This document shows, in pieces, positions 36,271-47,619 of a stretch of 64,000 bases of DNA; positions within the stretch are counted from its first letter, which is position 1; the number at the start of each line of letters is the position of its first letter. A program made the translations under genes and the position numbers. The stretch comes from Talinum fruticosum (taxonomy: Eukaryota; Streptophyta; Magnoliopsida; Caryophyllales; Talinaceae), in NCBI GenBank assembly GCA_021018815.1, contig JAITYX010000033.1:6185001-6249000 (forward strand), in the 5' to 3' direction. The notes under the pieces were generated by a model. The model searched no databases, was not told the origin of the DNA, and saw nothing but the letters and a program-made list of their open reading frames with translations.

Positions 36271-36639
36271 TTTGATCTTTTCCGAGTGACTCAGTAAAAC
36301 AGAGAAAATCTAACCCTTCTCACTTCCTCTAACGAACCCAAGAACATTCCTTATCGTGGTCCTTTCTCGAGGAAGAAGGTGCTTCGAACCCGGACTTGAA
36401 TAACTTTGGGTTTAGTCCGATTCCGAGTCTTCCTCTCGGAGAACCGAGTCCGTGTCTCTTTCCTTTTAAAAACCTTTCCTTTTAAAACAGGAGAAAAGGG
36501 TTTTCTTTTGTAAATAGGTCCGGGTTTAGTCCTCCTTTCATTTTCGTGAATGGGACCTTGCTCAGCCTTTTGAACTTAACAGCTTCGGAATCTTTTTGAA
36601 CAATTCCGAGTAAGAATTAGATTCTTCCTTCTTGTTGAA

Positions 36640-38115
36640 ACCAAGACCTTCTTTTCGAAATGAGACACACTTGTGATCCTAAGAGCATATCAAGGTTCTT
36701 CCGTCCTTGAGAAAACTTTAAAACCAGATCTTGAGACTCAATGAGCTTCGTTTCGCTTGCTCATTTTCTTTCCTCGAGTAACTCGGACTCGGCCTCATTA
36801 GTTTGAGCACTTGTCTTGAGTTCTCCGAGTGTGAGTCTCGGCTTTTCCAATTCGTTTTTTAAAAAGGTGCTCTCGAAGTGATTGACTCAAGTTGTTCCTT
36901 GAAATGAGAAGAATCGAATTGGACTTTTCTTCCAAAGTAAAGATGTACTTAGCTAAATCAACTTTGGAAAATTTGAGGAAGTAGTTTATTACCTCTTGAG
37001 GATCGGTTTCCTCGTTGTCCGAGTCCGAGTCCGACTCTCTTTCAGCTTCCGAGTCGAAATTGCCATCGGACACTTCGAGTCATCTCGAGTCTTCGTCGTC
37101 TTCGGATGAGTCCTCGTCACTCCATGTTGCCATCATGGCCTTTTTCTTCTTCCTGTCCCTTCTTCGTTTTGGACGAGTCCTTGACTATGTGGTCTTTGCT
37201 GCCACATTCAAAACATCCGAATTCTTAGACAAGGATAACTTTGAAGGTGAAGAAAACTTACCTTTTCTCGTCTCTCTTGTCCTTTTTGTAGAATTCTTCT
37301 TTTGGCCTTTTATCCCATCTTTTGTGCTTCATCATTCTCTTGAAGCCTCTTGCAATGAGTGCCATGGGATCATCTTCCGAGTCGAGGAGCTTGGACTTGC
37401 TTCTTTGGATTCCGAGGCTTTAAGCGCGATGTTCCTTTTGGAAGTACCCTCAGCATCTTCTTCTTCCGGATGTATCTCATGGGTCGAAGCTTTCCGATGA
37501 GCTCGTCCGGCTTCAAGAGTGAGAGGTTCCGAGCCTCTTCTATGGCAGTTACCTTAGGACCCCATCGTTTCTTGGGTAGGCTTCGAGAATTTTCCAGGCA
37601 CATTTCTTCATGGGAGATTTTCTTTCCCGTGAGATTTGAGATTGTTGGTGATCTCAGTGAAGCGTATGAACATCCGAGTAATGTTCTCTTCCGGCTCCAT
37701 TTTGAAAAGCTCATATTTGTGAAGATACCGGCCGATCTTCGCTTGTCTCACCTGACTTGTACCTTCGTAGGTGTTGACCAGAGTGTCCCACACCTCTTTA
37801 GCAGAGTCACAGGCAGAGACTCGATTATATTCTTCCGAGCTTATGGCGCACATGAGGATGTTCATGGCTTTGAAGTTCTTTCGAACTTCTCGCCTCGCGG
37901 CGTGAACTCGGCCTTTGTCTTTGGAAGGATTCCGAATTCATCTGTCTTCGTTGGAATGTAGTTTCCTTGTTGTATGATTTCCCATACTTCTTCATCGTGA
38001 TCCATAAGGAAACATTCCATAAGCTTCTTCCAGATGACCGAAATTTGAACCTTTGAATTTTGGTGGCCTGTTGGAAGATCTCGCCTTCGTCGAACTCTCC
38101 GGTGTTCCGAGCCAT
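36640..38115 (-). pseudogene. SIRE-like copia gag
   Basis: The start MARNTGEFDEGE at 38115 lies about 45 bases inside the primer site. The frame continues through AREVRKNFKAMNILMCAISSEEYNRVSACDSAKEVWDTLV-like sequence (37608-37900), EPEENITRMFIRFTEITNNL, and EEARNLSLLKPDELIGKL near 37500. The zinc knuckle near 37170-37215 reads CFECGSKDHIVKD, then SS where CP is expected. A single extra c (gactcgtcc for gactgtcc) removes the last cysteine and shifts the frame. An acidic, Ser/Asp-rich segment follows (37073 region: SDGNFDSEAERESDSDSDNE), then decayed coiled-coil sequence toward the protease. Gag forms the virus-like particle. Confidence 0.85.
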
Positions 38116-38160
38116 CCGATCTTTAAACCTTTGGACTGTTAGATCCTTTCGAAAGGCTAG

Positions 38161-38171
38161 GCTCGATACCA
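38161..38171 (-). other. Primer binding site of SIRE-like element
   Basis: Minus strand TGGTATCGAGC starts two bases after the 5' LTR. The usual initiator tRNA-Met complement reads TGGTATCAGAGC, so this site lacks the AG dinucleotide step and shows CGAG, another example of the CAG/CGAG pattern in this window. Confidence 0.8.
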
Positions 38172-38173
38172 AT

Positions 38174-39698
38174 TGAAGGTTTGCTCTGGGAGAGTCTCGA
38201 GTCACCCTAGAGGGGGTGAATAGGGTGATGAAAAATTCTTTGCGAAAGCACACACCTTTTGACAGAGAAGAGTCAAAGACAGATTCCGAGTCTAAGCAAG
38301 GGGTCGAAAATATTGGACTCGTAATGTAATGAATCGTAGTAAACACGTTCAGCGAGGTCGTTCGAGTCTAGAATGAACTCGTAAATAGAACACCGAGAAT
38401 TTACGTGGAAACCCTCCCGGGCGAGAAAACCACGGCCCGTGTCAATCCAGACACGAAGTCAAATCCACTATTTTGAGTCCACAAAATATCGTGAACTTGA
38501 CGTAACCCGAGTTGCTCCCTTAGACAACTCTATACAAGTTTTCCTAGACTCGTAAATTCCCTTATCTCGATCTAGTACTTCCTAGCTGAGATAACCCTTA
38601 CAGCTTAGGGACAACTAAGCCGAGTTAACCCTTACAGCTTAGTCAAGGGACCTTACAAAGAATGTAAGAAGTGTTTGTAACGAAGTACAAGACCTTACAA
38701 CTCGTAAAGTAATGAATTACGAGTAGGAGTTGTAAGTAGAAGATTGAGAATGAATACAATAACTTTGCTCAAGTAAGTGTATTGACAATATGTTCGGCAA
38801 CCTTCAAGTCTTGTGAAGTGGCTTCCATTTATAGATGACCAGGCGAGTAGCCGTTATCTTCATCTGCCGACCGAGAGTCCTCTCGTGACCGTTGTGAAAG
38901 GCTTTCGAGTCACTCGTAAAGTATCCGTTGAAATATGGACGTTGGACAACGGTTTAACTCTCTTGGAAGTCCCAAAACCATTGGTTGTGTCTTGAAAAGT
39001 GTGGTGAAAACCACCGTTAAGCTTGACGTTCCAGCTTTCCGGATATGGAAGCGCAGCAGCTTCGACACAATCTTCTCGGGACTAAAGCGAGGAAGGTGAA
39101 AAGCCATATCTGCTGGTGATTTGACGTTCGAGCCGGCTACTTTTGTATTTTGAAAAGATATCCTCGATTGAATAACCTACAAAAGTAAAACACCTTCGGT
39201 TCTCAAAGTATAAAATACTTTGGTCCAAGGTTAGACACGAGATAATAAAATAATTATGAAAATTAACCAACAGATTATTCGAGTCGAAAAGAAATGGAAT
39301 ATTCCGAGTTTAATATCCATGATACTCGAATTCCATATGACTTAGTCTTAGGTAAAGAATCAAGTTCCATAACGAATATCGAGTGGGAAATACTTGATGT
39401 AAACTAAGCATGAAAAGAGCTACGAATGCTGACTTTGCAAACAATAGAGTAGATAATCACAAGTCGATTCCGAGTGAGAGTGGACTCGGAATAAAGAACA
39501 AGTTTTACGAGTCGCTAACTGAAAAGCGATTAAATAGATATGTGAAGGCCGAATCGCATAGAAAATATACTTTTTAACTCAAGTAAGTTTCTAAGACACG
39601 GAGAATGCCTTGGAATCAAAACTCTATAAGAATGTCATCGTTATACCCGATTCCCTTTGCATGACTCGGAAAGATATAGAGCGATGTCCGAGTCTTCG
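38174..39698 (-). repeat. 5' LTR of SIRE-like element
   Basis: On the plus strand it opens TGAAGGTTTGCTC and ends AGTCTTCG, where the partner ends TCTTCA. Outside it the Tat protease region resumes at 39699. The TATA box on the minus strand is at 38827-38833. Confidence 0.95.
38827..38833 (-). promoter_or_regulatory. TATA box of SIRE-like 5' LTR
   Basis: Minus strand CTATAAATGG context within the 5' LTR. It is conserved in all five LTR copies of this family in the window and would drive the genomic transcript through gag and pol on the minus strand. Confidence 0.65.
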
Positions 39699-40105
39699 GA
39701 CGATCTATTTAGAGAGTTATTGCTCTCTAATTCCTAACCTTTTGCCAGTCCTCCAGGGATAGATATTCACGGTTGATCCGTTATCCACCAAGGTTAAGGG
39801 AATGAACTTGTTGATGCAAGTTATAGTTAAATAAAGGGCATTGTTGTGTACAACGCCTACTTCAGAGAGATCCTTTTAATCAAAAGTAATAGTTCAGTCC
39901 CCACTTGTTAATAGATCCTACTACTTCCTCAGCCGTGGTTTCGGGAGAGATCTCTATCTTGCTCAAAGCGTCAATTAAGGCTCGTCTATGTTTTTGGGAA
40001 GCGGATAAAAGTTTCCAGATTGAAATGTCAACTTTTAACTTTTGAAGTCGTTTCAAGATTGGGTCTTCTTCTTTAGCGACTTCGAGTTCTTTTGGGGCTT
40101 CCTCG
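39699..40105 (-). pseudogene. Tat-like gypsy protease fragment
   Basis: This is the continuation of the element at 24115-29115 on the far side of the SIRE insertion. The minus strand reads TITCINKFIPLTLVDNGSTVNIYP near 39750-39850, the protease active-site region of Tat elements, where the canonical DDGS or DGGS has Asn at the second place. Upstream protein sequence decays, and homology stops at about 40105, where short tandem repeats begin. Gag, leader and 5' LTR of this element are missing. Confidence 0.7.
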
Positions 40106-40275
40106 GGGCCTGTTCAAATTAGCGTTTATAAAAGCATTTATAATTGGTAACCGCTAGTAAACGCTCACAACCTCTCATAAATGCTCATAACCGCTCATAA
40201 ACGTTCATTACAGTTCATAACTACTCATAAGCGCTCATAACCGTTATAACAGAGCTCATAACAACTAGTTATAAT
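40106..40275 (+). repeat. Short tandem repeats of cgctcataa type
   Basis: About ten diverged units of 13-15 bases around the core cgctcataa (variants cgctcacaac, tgctcataac, cgttcattac, cagttcataac). The array marks the break of the Tat element and passes into an ATT microsatellite. Confidence 0.75.
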
Positions 40276-40315
40276 TGCTATAATAGCTACCCACTATAAC
40301 GACTAAACATAAACT

Positions 40316-40546
<231 letters not shown>

Positions 40547-40724
40547 ATTCCTAAAAAATTTTTATTATAAAATATTTTAGTAATATCATTACTCTAATTA
40601 TTATTGTTATTATCATTGTCGTCATTGTAACTTGTTATTATAATGGTCGTCATTGACATCGTTGTAGTACGTTTGCGACAATTTCATAATATTTTTGGAT
40701 AATATTTTCATACAACATTACTCC

Positions 40725-40734
<10 letters not shown>

Positions 40735-40795
<61 letters not shown>
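40735..40795. repeat. (ATT)n microsatellite, second tract
   Basis: About 60 bases of pure TTA repeat, separated from the first tract by about 190 bases of AT-rich sequence. Confidence 0.95.
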
Positions 40796-42862
40796 GTCCG
40801 GACTCGTGTTATGCACGGAGTAATGTTGTATAATGCATAACTTAAGAAATTATTGAATTACGGAGTGATGTTGTACTTGTAAGTTTCTTTTTCTAGATCA
40901 TTTGATTTTATTGAATGGTTTCACTTTTAACAATATTCTTTTATATGTTATCCCCTCATAAGCGAAAACGCTTTTGTGACTCATCAAAGTTATTAAAACC
41001 TAACACATAAAAATCATTATAGCCTAACACATATTCATCTTCCAATCATTCTAAATTTCAAAAGCATAAATAAATAATCTAAAATAATACATAAAAAGAA
41101 TGTTAAAAAATATCATCAAGGTTTTAAGATTACACTCGTGATTTGGAATATTAAGAAGTCGGGCCCCTCTAAGAATCAAACAATCCTAACTCATACAATT
41201 ATACAAATAGGGTGACAACATGCTTGGGTATCAAAAGGTAAATATTAGTAGGAAAAAGAATAATATATGATTGGTAGATATTGACTTAGATGACCTATAG
41301 ATGACAATAAATATCATTATGTCACAAATTAATATTACAACATAAAGTAAATCAAATGAATAAAATAATATCAAATTTATAACTCATAACTCTCTACAAA
41401 ATCAATACTAATTTAACTTAATTGACGCCTAGATAAATATTTATATGCAACCAACCTATTAAAACATCATTGACTTAAATATTACACGAACTTTTAAAAA
41501 GTATACATATACCCATAATAAGATCTCATTTTTTAAAATTATAAGGTGAATATAATGATTTATCCACTCTTACCTACCTCTGCATACAAAGATAATTAAA
41601 CATATAATAACTACTTATATTAAGATTAATAGTGAAAAATATTATAATGATAGAAGTTATCTAAATATATTTAACAATAATAGGTAATTTGTATCATAGT
41701 GAAGGGCATGATAGGTCAATTCGCAGCGTAGGGTGATAAAATAATCGTATTTCGTACTTATATTGAAAATTGATCGCGATTTTAGTAGTCAATCAATGGG
41801 GCAAAATATTGATACAATTGAGATTTTATAAATACATGTTTTACTCGATTAACAACCAATTGCTTCCCTTGATACACAACTCTTCCTCTCAATTAATTAA
41901 CATAATAAGAGTAACATGAAGTTCTATTTCAAGATGGCGGGGAGGTTTGATGACAAATACTCATATTTTAATAATTTAGAAAACTTACAATAGTAAAACA
42001 TATGATTTAAATATGTTTTTAAATAATAAGTCACCGATAGACATGTTAGCAAGAAACTAAAATAAACCGTATTTGTAAAAAAAAAAAAAAAATGATCTCG
42101 TATGTTGTGCAAAAATTTTGAGACAAATTAATTTATTCGAATTCCTATGGGCTTAATAGAAGTTGACATATTAAGTTTTGAATCCTTTAAACATAACACA
42201 AGTTACGAACTTAAAGTCCACAAATTACGAACTGAAACAATATAATTCCTAACTTTTTATTCATTACGTTTTATTCCACAACATATTTGAATCATAACTT
42301 TCTATCTTGTAGACATTTTTAATTATTAATATCAAGTATACGTGTAGTTGCTATATTTTTGTTATATTAATTTATGATTTCTTAAAGTTTATTAAATCAT
42401 TACTGTACATATGATGAATGTAATAACCAAATTATTTCCGAGATAGTTAAAATATTTAAATATTATTTTTATAACATATTCCTGTTGATTTTAATTTTAA
42501 AAATTCTTATAATAATTATATTTTGAACTAATACAATTTTATGGCACCAAGTCAAAAAACATCATCAACAATGAAAAATTAATAATGTTAGACAAAATTA
42601 TTATATTTCAGGACCAAAATAATTTTGCATATTAATATACATAAAAATAAATGAGAGCTAATATACAATCCAAACCCTAAATAAATAAATACATAACTAT
42701 ATATATATTTATTTTATTTTATGTCTTAATATATTTTAATTTTTAGATTACTTTTATGTTCGTTTTTGTTATTTTTGTAGTCGGTTTGTTAGAAGTTAGA
42801 ATAAAATTAGTCTTCTTTGGTTAATTTTATTTTTATATTATTATAGAGTTTAGTTAGAGTCT
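40796..42862. other. AT-rich spacer, no gene seen
   Basis: A very AT-rich 2-kb stretch without long open frames, recognisable coding motifs or element ends. A poly-A run of 15 or more lies near 42077. It may be the oldest non-element DNA in the window, since no homologue of it occurs elsewhere here. Confidence 0.5.
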
Positions 42863-45800
42863 TGTAATACCCGGAATTTTAAAGAAAGCAGTTGAAAAGC
42901 ATAGAATTATTGAGTATTTTTCCCCGCAACTAGGGGTTTGAGTGGCTGATTTTATTTACGGCCGGACATATTACGTTAGAATTCCTTTGGAGGCTGGGGC
43001 AAATAAATAAAATCAAGGAAATTGCCTTCCTTTTACATCCGAGCTGAACCGTTGGGTGATTAAGAATTGTAGTGGCCGGCATATTAAAATAAGTCGGGAC
43101 GTAGTAGCGTAAGAGGACGGAAGGGAGGAGATGTGGACTTGTCGTATATGGGCTAGGTGGTTATTTTCACTGAATTATGAAGAGATAATTAAGCCATTTG
43201 GGGGTCCAATTAGGAGCCTTAACCGCCAATTAAGTGGTGGAGAGAGAGAGAAGCAGGAAAAGAAGGAGGGGGTCGGGGAAAGCAAGAGCGAAGCCGAGCA
43301 AACAGAGCAAGGGAGGGAGAGAGAACCACCGGATGGAAGAGAGAGAGAGAGAGAGGGAGGGGGCGAGTGCGCGCGGCGAAGGAGACTGCGAGGACGGGCG
43401 ACCACCGCGGGACCGAAGGCGACGGTCGGCGTCGCGAGCGAGACGCGGGCGAAGGGAGAGCACCGAAAGGGGAAAGAGAGAGAGGGGCGTGCGGGAACCG
43501 AAGCGAGGCCGAAGGCCGACGAGCGGAGTGACGAACGCAGCGGGCGGCGGACGAAAGCGAGGGAAGGGGAGCGAGAGATCGAGACCGAGCGAGGGAGAAA
43601 AAGCGACTCGAAACAGAGACAGATGCGAGCGAGAGTCCGAGGGGCCGGGGACCGGGACACGCGACGGCGACGGCGACAAGGGAGGCAGACCGGCGGTAAG
43701 CACACGTGGGGACTGGACCGAGAGGCGGCGAAACGGTGGGCTAGAGGCGGGGAAGCGAGAACCGAAAGAAGGAACCGAACCGGGAGCTCGAACCTCAAGC
43801 AAATCACAAACCTTCAATCCCCGAATCGAGGTGGGTAGTCTTATACTCTAACCTATTAGTATATTCGAAATCTAAATGAGTTTATCATGATTGTTGAATG
43901 TGATTGTGAATATTGAACGCATGTATGCTATTGAATAAGTTAGTAGTTGCTGGAAGTGAATTAGGAATTGTGAAGGCAATGGGAGTTGTTAAGGCCTGAA
44001 GAGGAAATCGGGAAGTTCATTGAGTTGCTTGAGTAAAATGAGTAGTATCGAGAGTCGGGTCGGTTGGGGATAAGTGCGTATGGTTTGGGCATAAGTTATG
44101 AATTAATATTCAGATTGAGTCTTAGGGATTTATTGAATTCGCGGCATTAAGAAACGAGTACTAATTCGGGAAATAACAAGGGGAGTGTTAAGAGGAATAG
44201 GAGATCGTATTGAGTGACGCGCAATTGGGGCATTTAAGTGAGAAATGGGTAATTGTGAGGTTAAGTGCGTTCGAAGTATATTCTAAATCCTCGAGGTTGA
44301 ACCGAGCGTGAAAGTAAGTAAAACTAACTGGAATCGAATAATGAAAAGTAAGTAAGAGGTACATAATTAAGGATGGGTGAGCAAGAATCGATTAACAAGG
44401 TAAGAGATATTAAATGGGAGATTGAGGTTGGGAAATAGCAAGTTAGGGACGGTAAAGTGGAACTAAGCCATAGTCATGTCTAAGACTTTGGAGAGAGAAT
44501 TGAATTAAAAGGCGAATAGAGATAGAGGAAATTCGGTAAAGTAAGTTTAAGGATATATGGCTAAATGAGGGCAAAAGAGGTCGGTTTACAAAGTATAGTC
44601 ATGAAATGAGGAAATGAGGTAAAGATAGTGGATTGGGAAAAGTGAGAACGTCGAGTTAAATAATATCTACTTGCGGTTATTGTGGCCCGGAAAAATGGAT
44701 TCAATTGTACTAAACCGATGAATTGAGAAAAGCTTAGTTGGAAAAGAGTTGAGAATGAGTGCTTACATTGAATGGTGATTATTCGTGCTATGTGATTACT
44801 TTACGTGATACTCAAAAGTAGTTTCGAAAGGAGTTTTGTATTTTACGTGAAATGATTCTTGAATGCAATTTCTTGTGGACTCGCCTTTCGAACGTGAATG
44901 TGTTTTAAAGAAGCAAAGTTGATTTGAGAAAGTGAATTTATAAGGGTGACACGTGGTGTCATGCCTTCCTTAATACTAAATCGATTGAGAAAGTCTGTAA
45001 AGTGAATGTGATGAATGAGAATGTGTAAATTGTTTTGAATCGATCGGCTACGGATTGTTTAGCATACTCGAAGGGTTCGAACCGGGAACGCCTAGCTAGA
45101 GACTTCGAGGGAAGGGTTCTAATAGGGGTCCTGGAGAGACAGGATGCCCGCTCCGAGACTTCCTAGAAGAATGGTCCCGGGAGCCTTTTGTCGGGGTCGC
45201 GCCCGAATTAAAGAAGTGCTAGTTCGAGTCCTTAGAAGGCTCGGAATGTTGATTCAACCCCAAAAGAGATGTTCTTGAATGTGATTATGTGTTTTTAAGT
45301 GATTGAAGAGTCTTGATCCTTTTTCATTGCAAGAGATTTCAGTGAAAAGTATATAGATTTCTATTACGTTATTATGTTTTCGCAGATTTCATTATTATGA
45401 GTATTATGTGTAAAGAATTTCCATTTTAAGGGTATAAGACTCCGGTGAGCCCGTGGACTATTTGCTCACCTCCACAAATTGCCCCGTCCCCACCTAGTGT
45501 TGCAGGTACACTTTCGAAGCATAATCTACACTTAACACGCTTCGGACTCCTGCTGATTGTTGACGGTTGAAAAGACCCAAGTGGCTGTCATGCATTGTTT
45601 ATTTCTAAATGATTGTACTTGTAATTTAGTGCATATAGTTGTACCAAATGTATAGTAACCAGTTAGATTGTTTTAAGTTGTACCGCATGATTGGTTGAAC
45701 TCCGGTGTGTGGCCGTTGAGTTGTATACTCCGAGCGTGTGGCTCGTCGAGTTTTATTATGCTTTTTTATGCAGGATTTTAAGGCTTTGAGCCTATGGGTT

Positions 45801-45985
45801 AGTCCATGTTACAAACGGAACTCTAACGAAATTTTCGAGAGAATCTCATATTCGTTTAGGAAAACCACCTAGTATTACTTCTAAGTTGAGTTTAGACAGA
45901 CCAAACCAACACCGGAAAGAGCCTTAGGAGTTCCTTTAAGGAACTCGGCGATGTAATACTCCCGGGGGTGGTTTGGGGTGTTACA
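42863..45985 (+). repeat. Solo LTR of Ty3/gypsy family with perfect target duplication
   Basis: It begins TGTAATACCCGG and ends GGGGTGTTACA, 3,123 bases. It is flanked by agtct at 42858-42862 and agtct at 45986-45990, the 5-bp duplication made on insertion. It belongs to the family of the LTR at 1209-4389. No primer site or internal sequence is attached, so it is a solo LTR produced by recombination between the two LTRs of a former element. Confidence 0.92.
43230..43810. other. GC-rich purine tract inside solo LTR
   Basis: About 580 bases dominated by G, A and CpG with gagagaga runs. Frames of 195-235 codons are open on both strands, but they are low-complexity Arg/Glu/Gly or Ser/Pro/Leu and overlap one another. 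This is composition, not coding. The equivalent tract in the opposite orientation is at 3610-3985. Confidence 0.65.
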
Positions 45986-46090
45986 AGTCTTAATCTTTAA
46001 ATATTAATTTTCTTAGTTTTTATAACCGATTTGATAATTTTGTAGATTTTTTTAAAATTTAGGTTAAAGCGGGTCTTCAATTTAATAAAT

Positions 46091-47237
46091 TGAAGGTTTG
46101 CTCTGGGAGAGGCTAAGTCACCCTACAGGGGGTGAATAGGGTGATGAAGAGAGTGTTTGTAACTAAGTACAAGACCTTACAACTCGGAGAGATAATAAAT
46201 ACGGAATTAGAGTTGTAAGTAGAAGATTGAGAATGAATACAATGACTTTTGCTTAAGTATGTGTATTAACAGATTGGTTCAAGCAATCTTCAAGTCTTGG
46301 AAGTTGGCTTCTATTTATAGATGACCAAGCAACTTAACCGTTGTGTCCATCTTCCGACTATAAGTCCCTTGTGACCGTTGTAATGGATTTTCTAAGTCAC
46401 TCGGAAAATATCCGTTGAGATATGAACATTGGGCAATGGCCCTTGACTCCTTTGGAAGTCCCAAAACCACTGGTGGTGTCTTTGAAAGAAAGGTGGCACT
46501 ATAGAGCTTAGTGTTGCAGTTTTCCAGCTTTGGAAATAGACAACCCCGACACACTAGTTCGGAGGTGGAAAAAGCCTTGTCTGCTGGTGATTTGACGTTT
46601 TGAAGCCGGTTACTTTTCCAATTCAAAAATAGGATAGCCTTGTTTGAATATCCTACAAAAGTAAATCAATTTGGTTCTCAAAGTATAAAATACTTTGGTA
46701 CAAGATTAGACACGAGATAATAACGTAATTAATATAATTAAGTGACTAATTATGTGAGTCGAAAAGGAATGGAATTTTCCGAGTCTAATATCCATGAGAC
46801 TCAAATTCCATTTGAGTCGATCTAAAAGAGAATCAAGTTAGATAAAGAATATCGAGTAAACAAACTTGATCTAGTGTAAGTTCAAACAAGATATGCTGAC
46901 TTAGAAGAATGAATTAACATGGTAATTCTTGGAACACTAAGTCGGACTCGAGTTTATGTGCGTGAAATAAAGTGTTTGAACATGCGATATTTCTAAGCAT
47001 TGAGTGACTCGGAACCGAGTGTGAAGTGGCATGTAGAAGTATGTTTTCCGAGTCGGTCGAGTCAAGCATAGACATATATAATAGTTTCTATAACACTCAG
47101 AGAAAATGTTATATCACTCGGAAAAGCTTCTAAGGCACATGGAATGACTTGAAATCAAAACCCTATAAGAGATGAAGTCTTATACCCGATTCCTCGATGG
47201 AACTCAGAAAAGTATAAGTATAAAGTCCGAGTCTTCA
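46091..47237 (-). repeat. 3' LTR of second SIRE-like element, internally deleted
   Basis: On the plus strand it opens TGAAGGTTTGCTC and ends AGTCTTCA. Relative to 38174-39698 it lacks about 430 bases: the sequence jumps from agggtgatgaa straight to gagagtgtttgtaac. The rest aligns, including the TATA box on the minus strand at 46313-46319. Confidence 0.88.
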
Positions 47238-47619
47238 ATCTCCCACTTTTTGATGAAAGCCATTCCACACTTAGACAAAAACTTTGTTTGTGATATAAAT
47301 CTCATTTTGCAAACTTGCTCAAAAATAACTTAATATTTCATGGTTATCGGAGGAAGAAAAGAAATAAAACCATATACATAGTAATTATTAATGAAATGTA
47401 TTTACTTCATTAACGTCAAAGAAAAATATTTACGAGAGGGTGAGAGAGACTCCCCTAAACAAGACAACAAATTTTTTCTATCTATTCTCCCCTTACCTCT
47501 CAGAAAAAACAAAAAAAATGGGAAGAATACAATGAGAAGGTACATATGTGATGTCTAGACAAAAGAAAAAAAACATGAAAAGTTATAAATAAAATAAAAT
47601 AAAAAATTAAAGAGGGGAT

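Larger units (their letters stand above)
29116..39698 (-). mobile_element. Complete SIRE/Maximus-like Ty1/copia element with extra ORF
   Basis: The element is 10.6 kb. It has LTRs of 1,527 and 1,525 bases with TGAAGACTCG...CCTTCA ends, primer site, gag, protease, integrase, RT, RNase H, then about 2.6 kb carrying an extra ORF, and a polypurine tract. The copia order (integrase before RT) and RT motifs such as MSMMGELNFFLGLQIKQ point to the SIRE/Maximus lineage, whose members often carry an env-position ORF. It sits inside a Tat element; gacga is found on both sides (29111 and 39699 region) as the likely target duplication, with one base of uncertainty. The two LTRs are alike over almost their whole length, so insertion is fairly recent. 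Confidence 0.9.

Noticed and set aside
37015..37961. Plus-strand frames of 161 and 200 codons
   Set aside because: Antisense of the SIRE gag, whose minus-strand frame has the zinc knuckle and conserved Gag motifs.
43131..43851. Frames of 195-235 codons on both strands
   Set aside because: GA-rich low-complexity sequence inside the solo LTR. Several frames overlap, none has a motif, and the same region in the related LTR reads differently.
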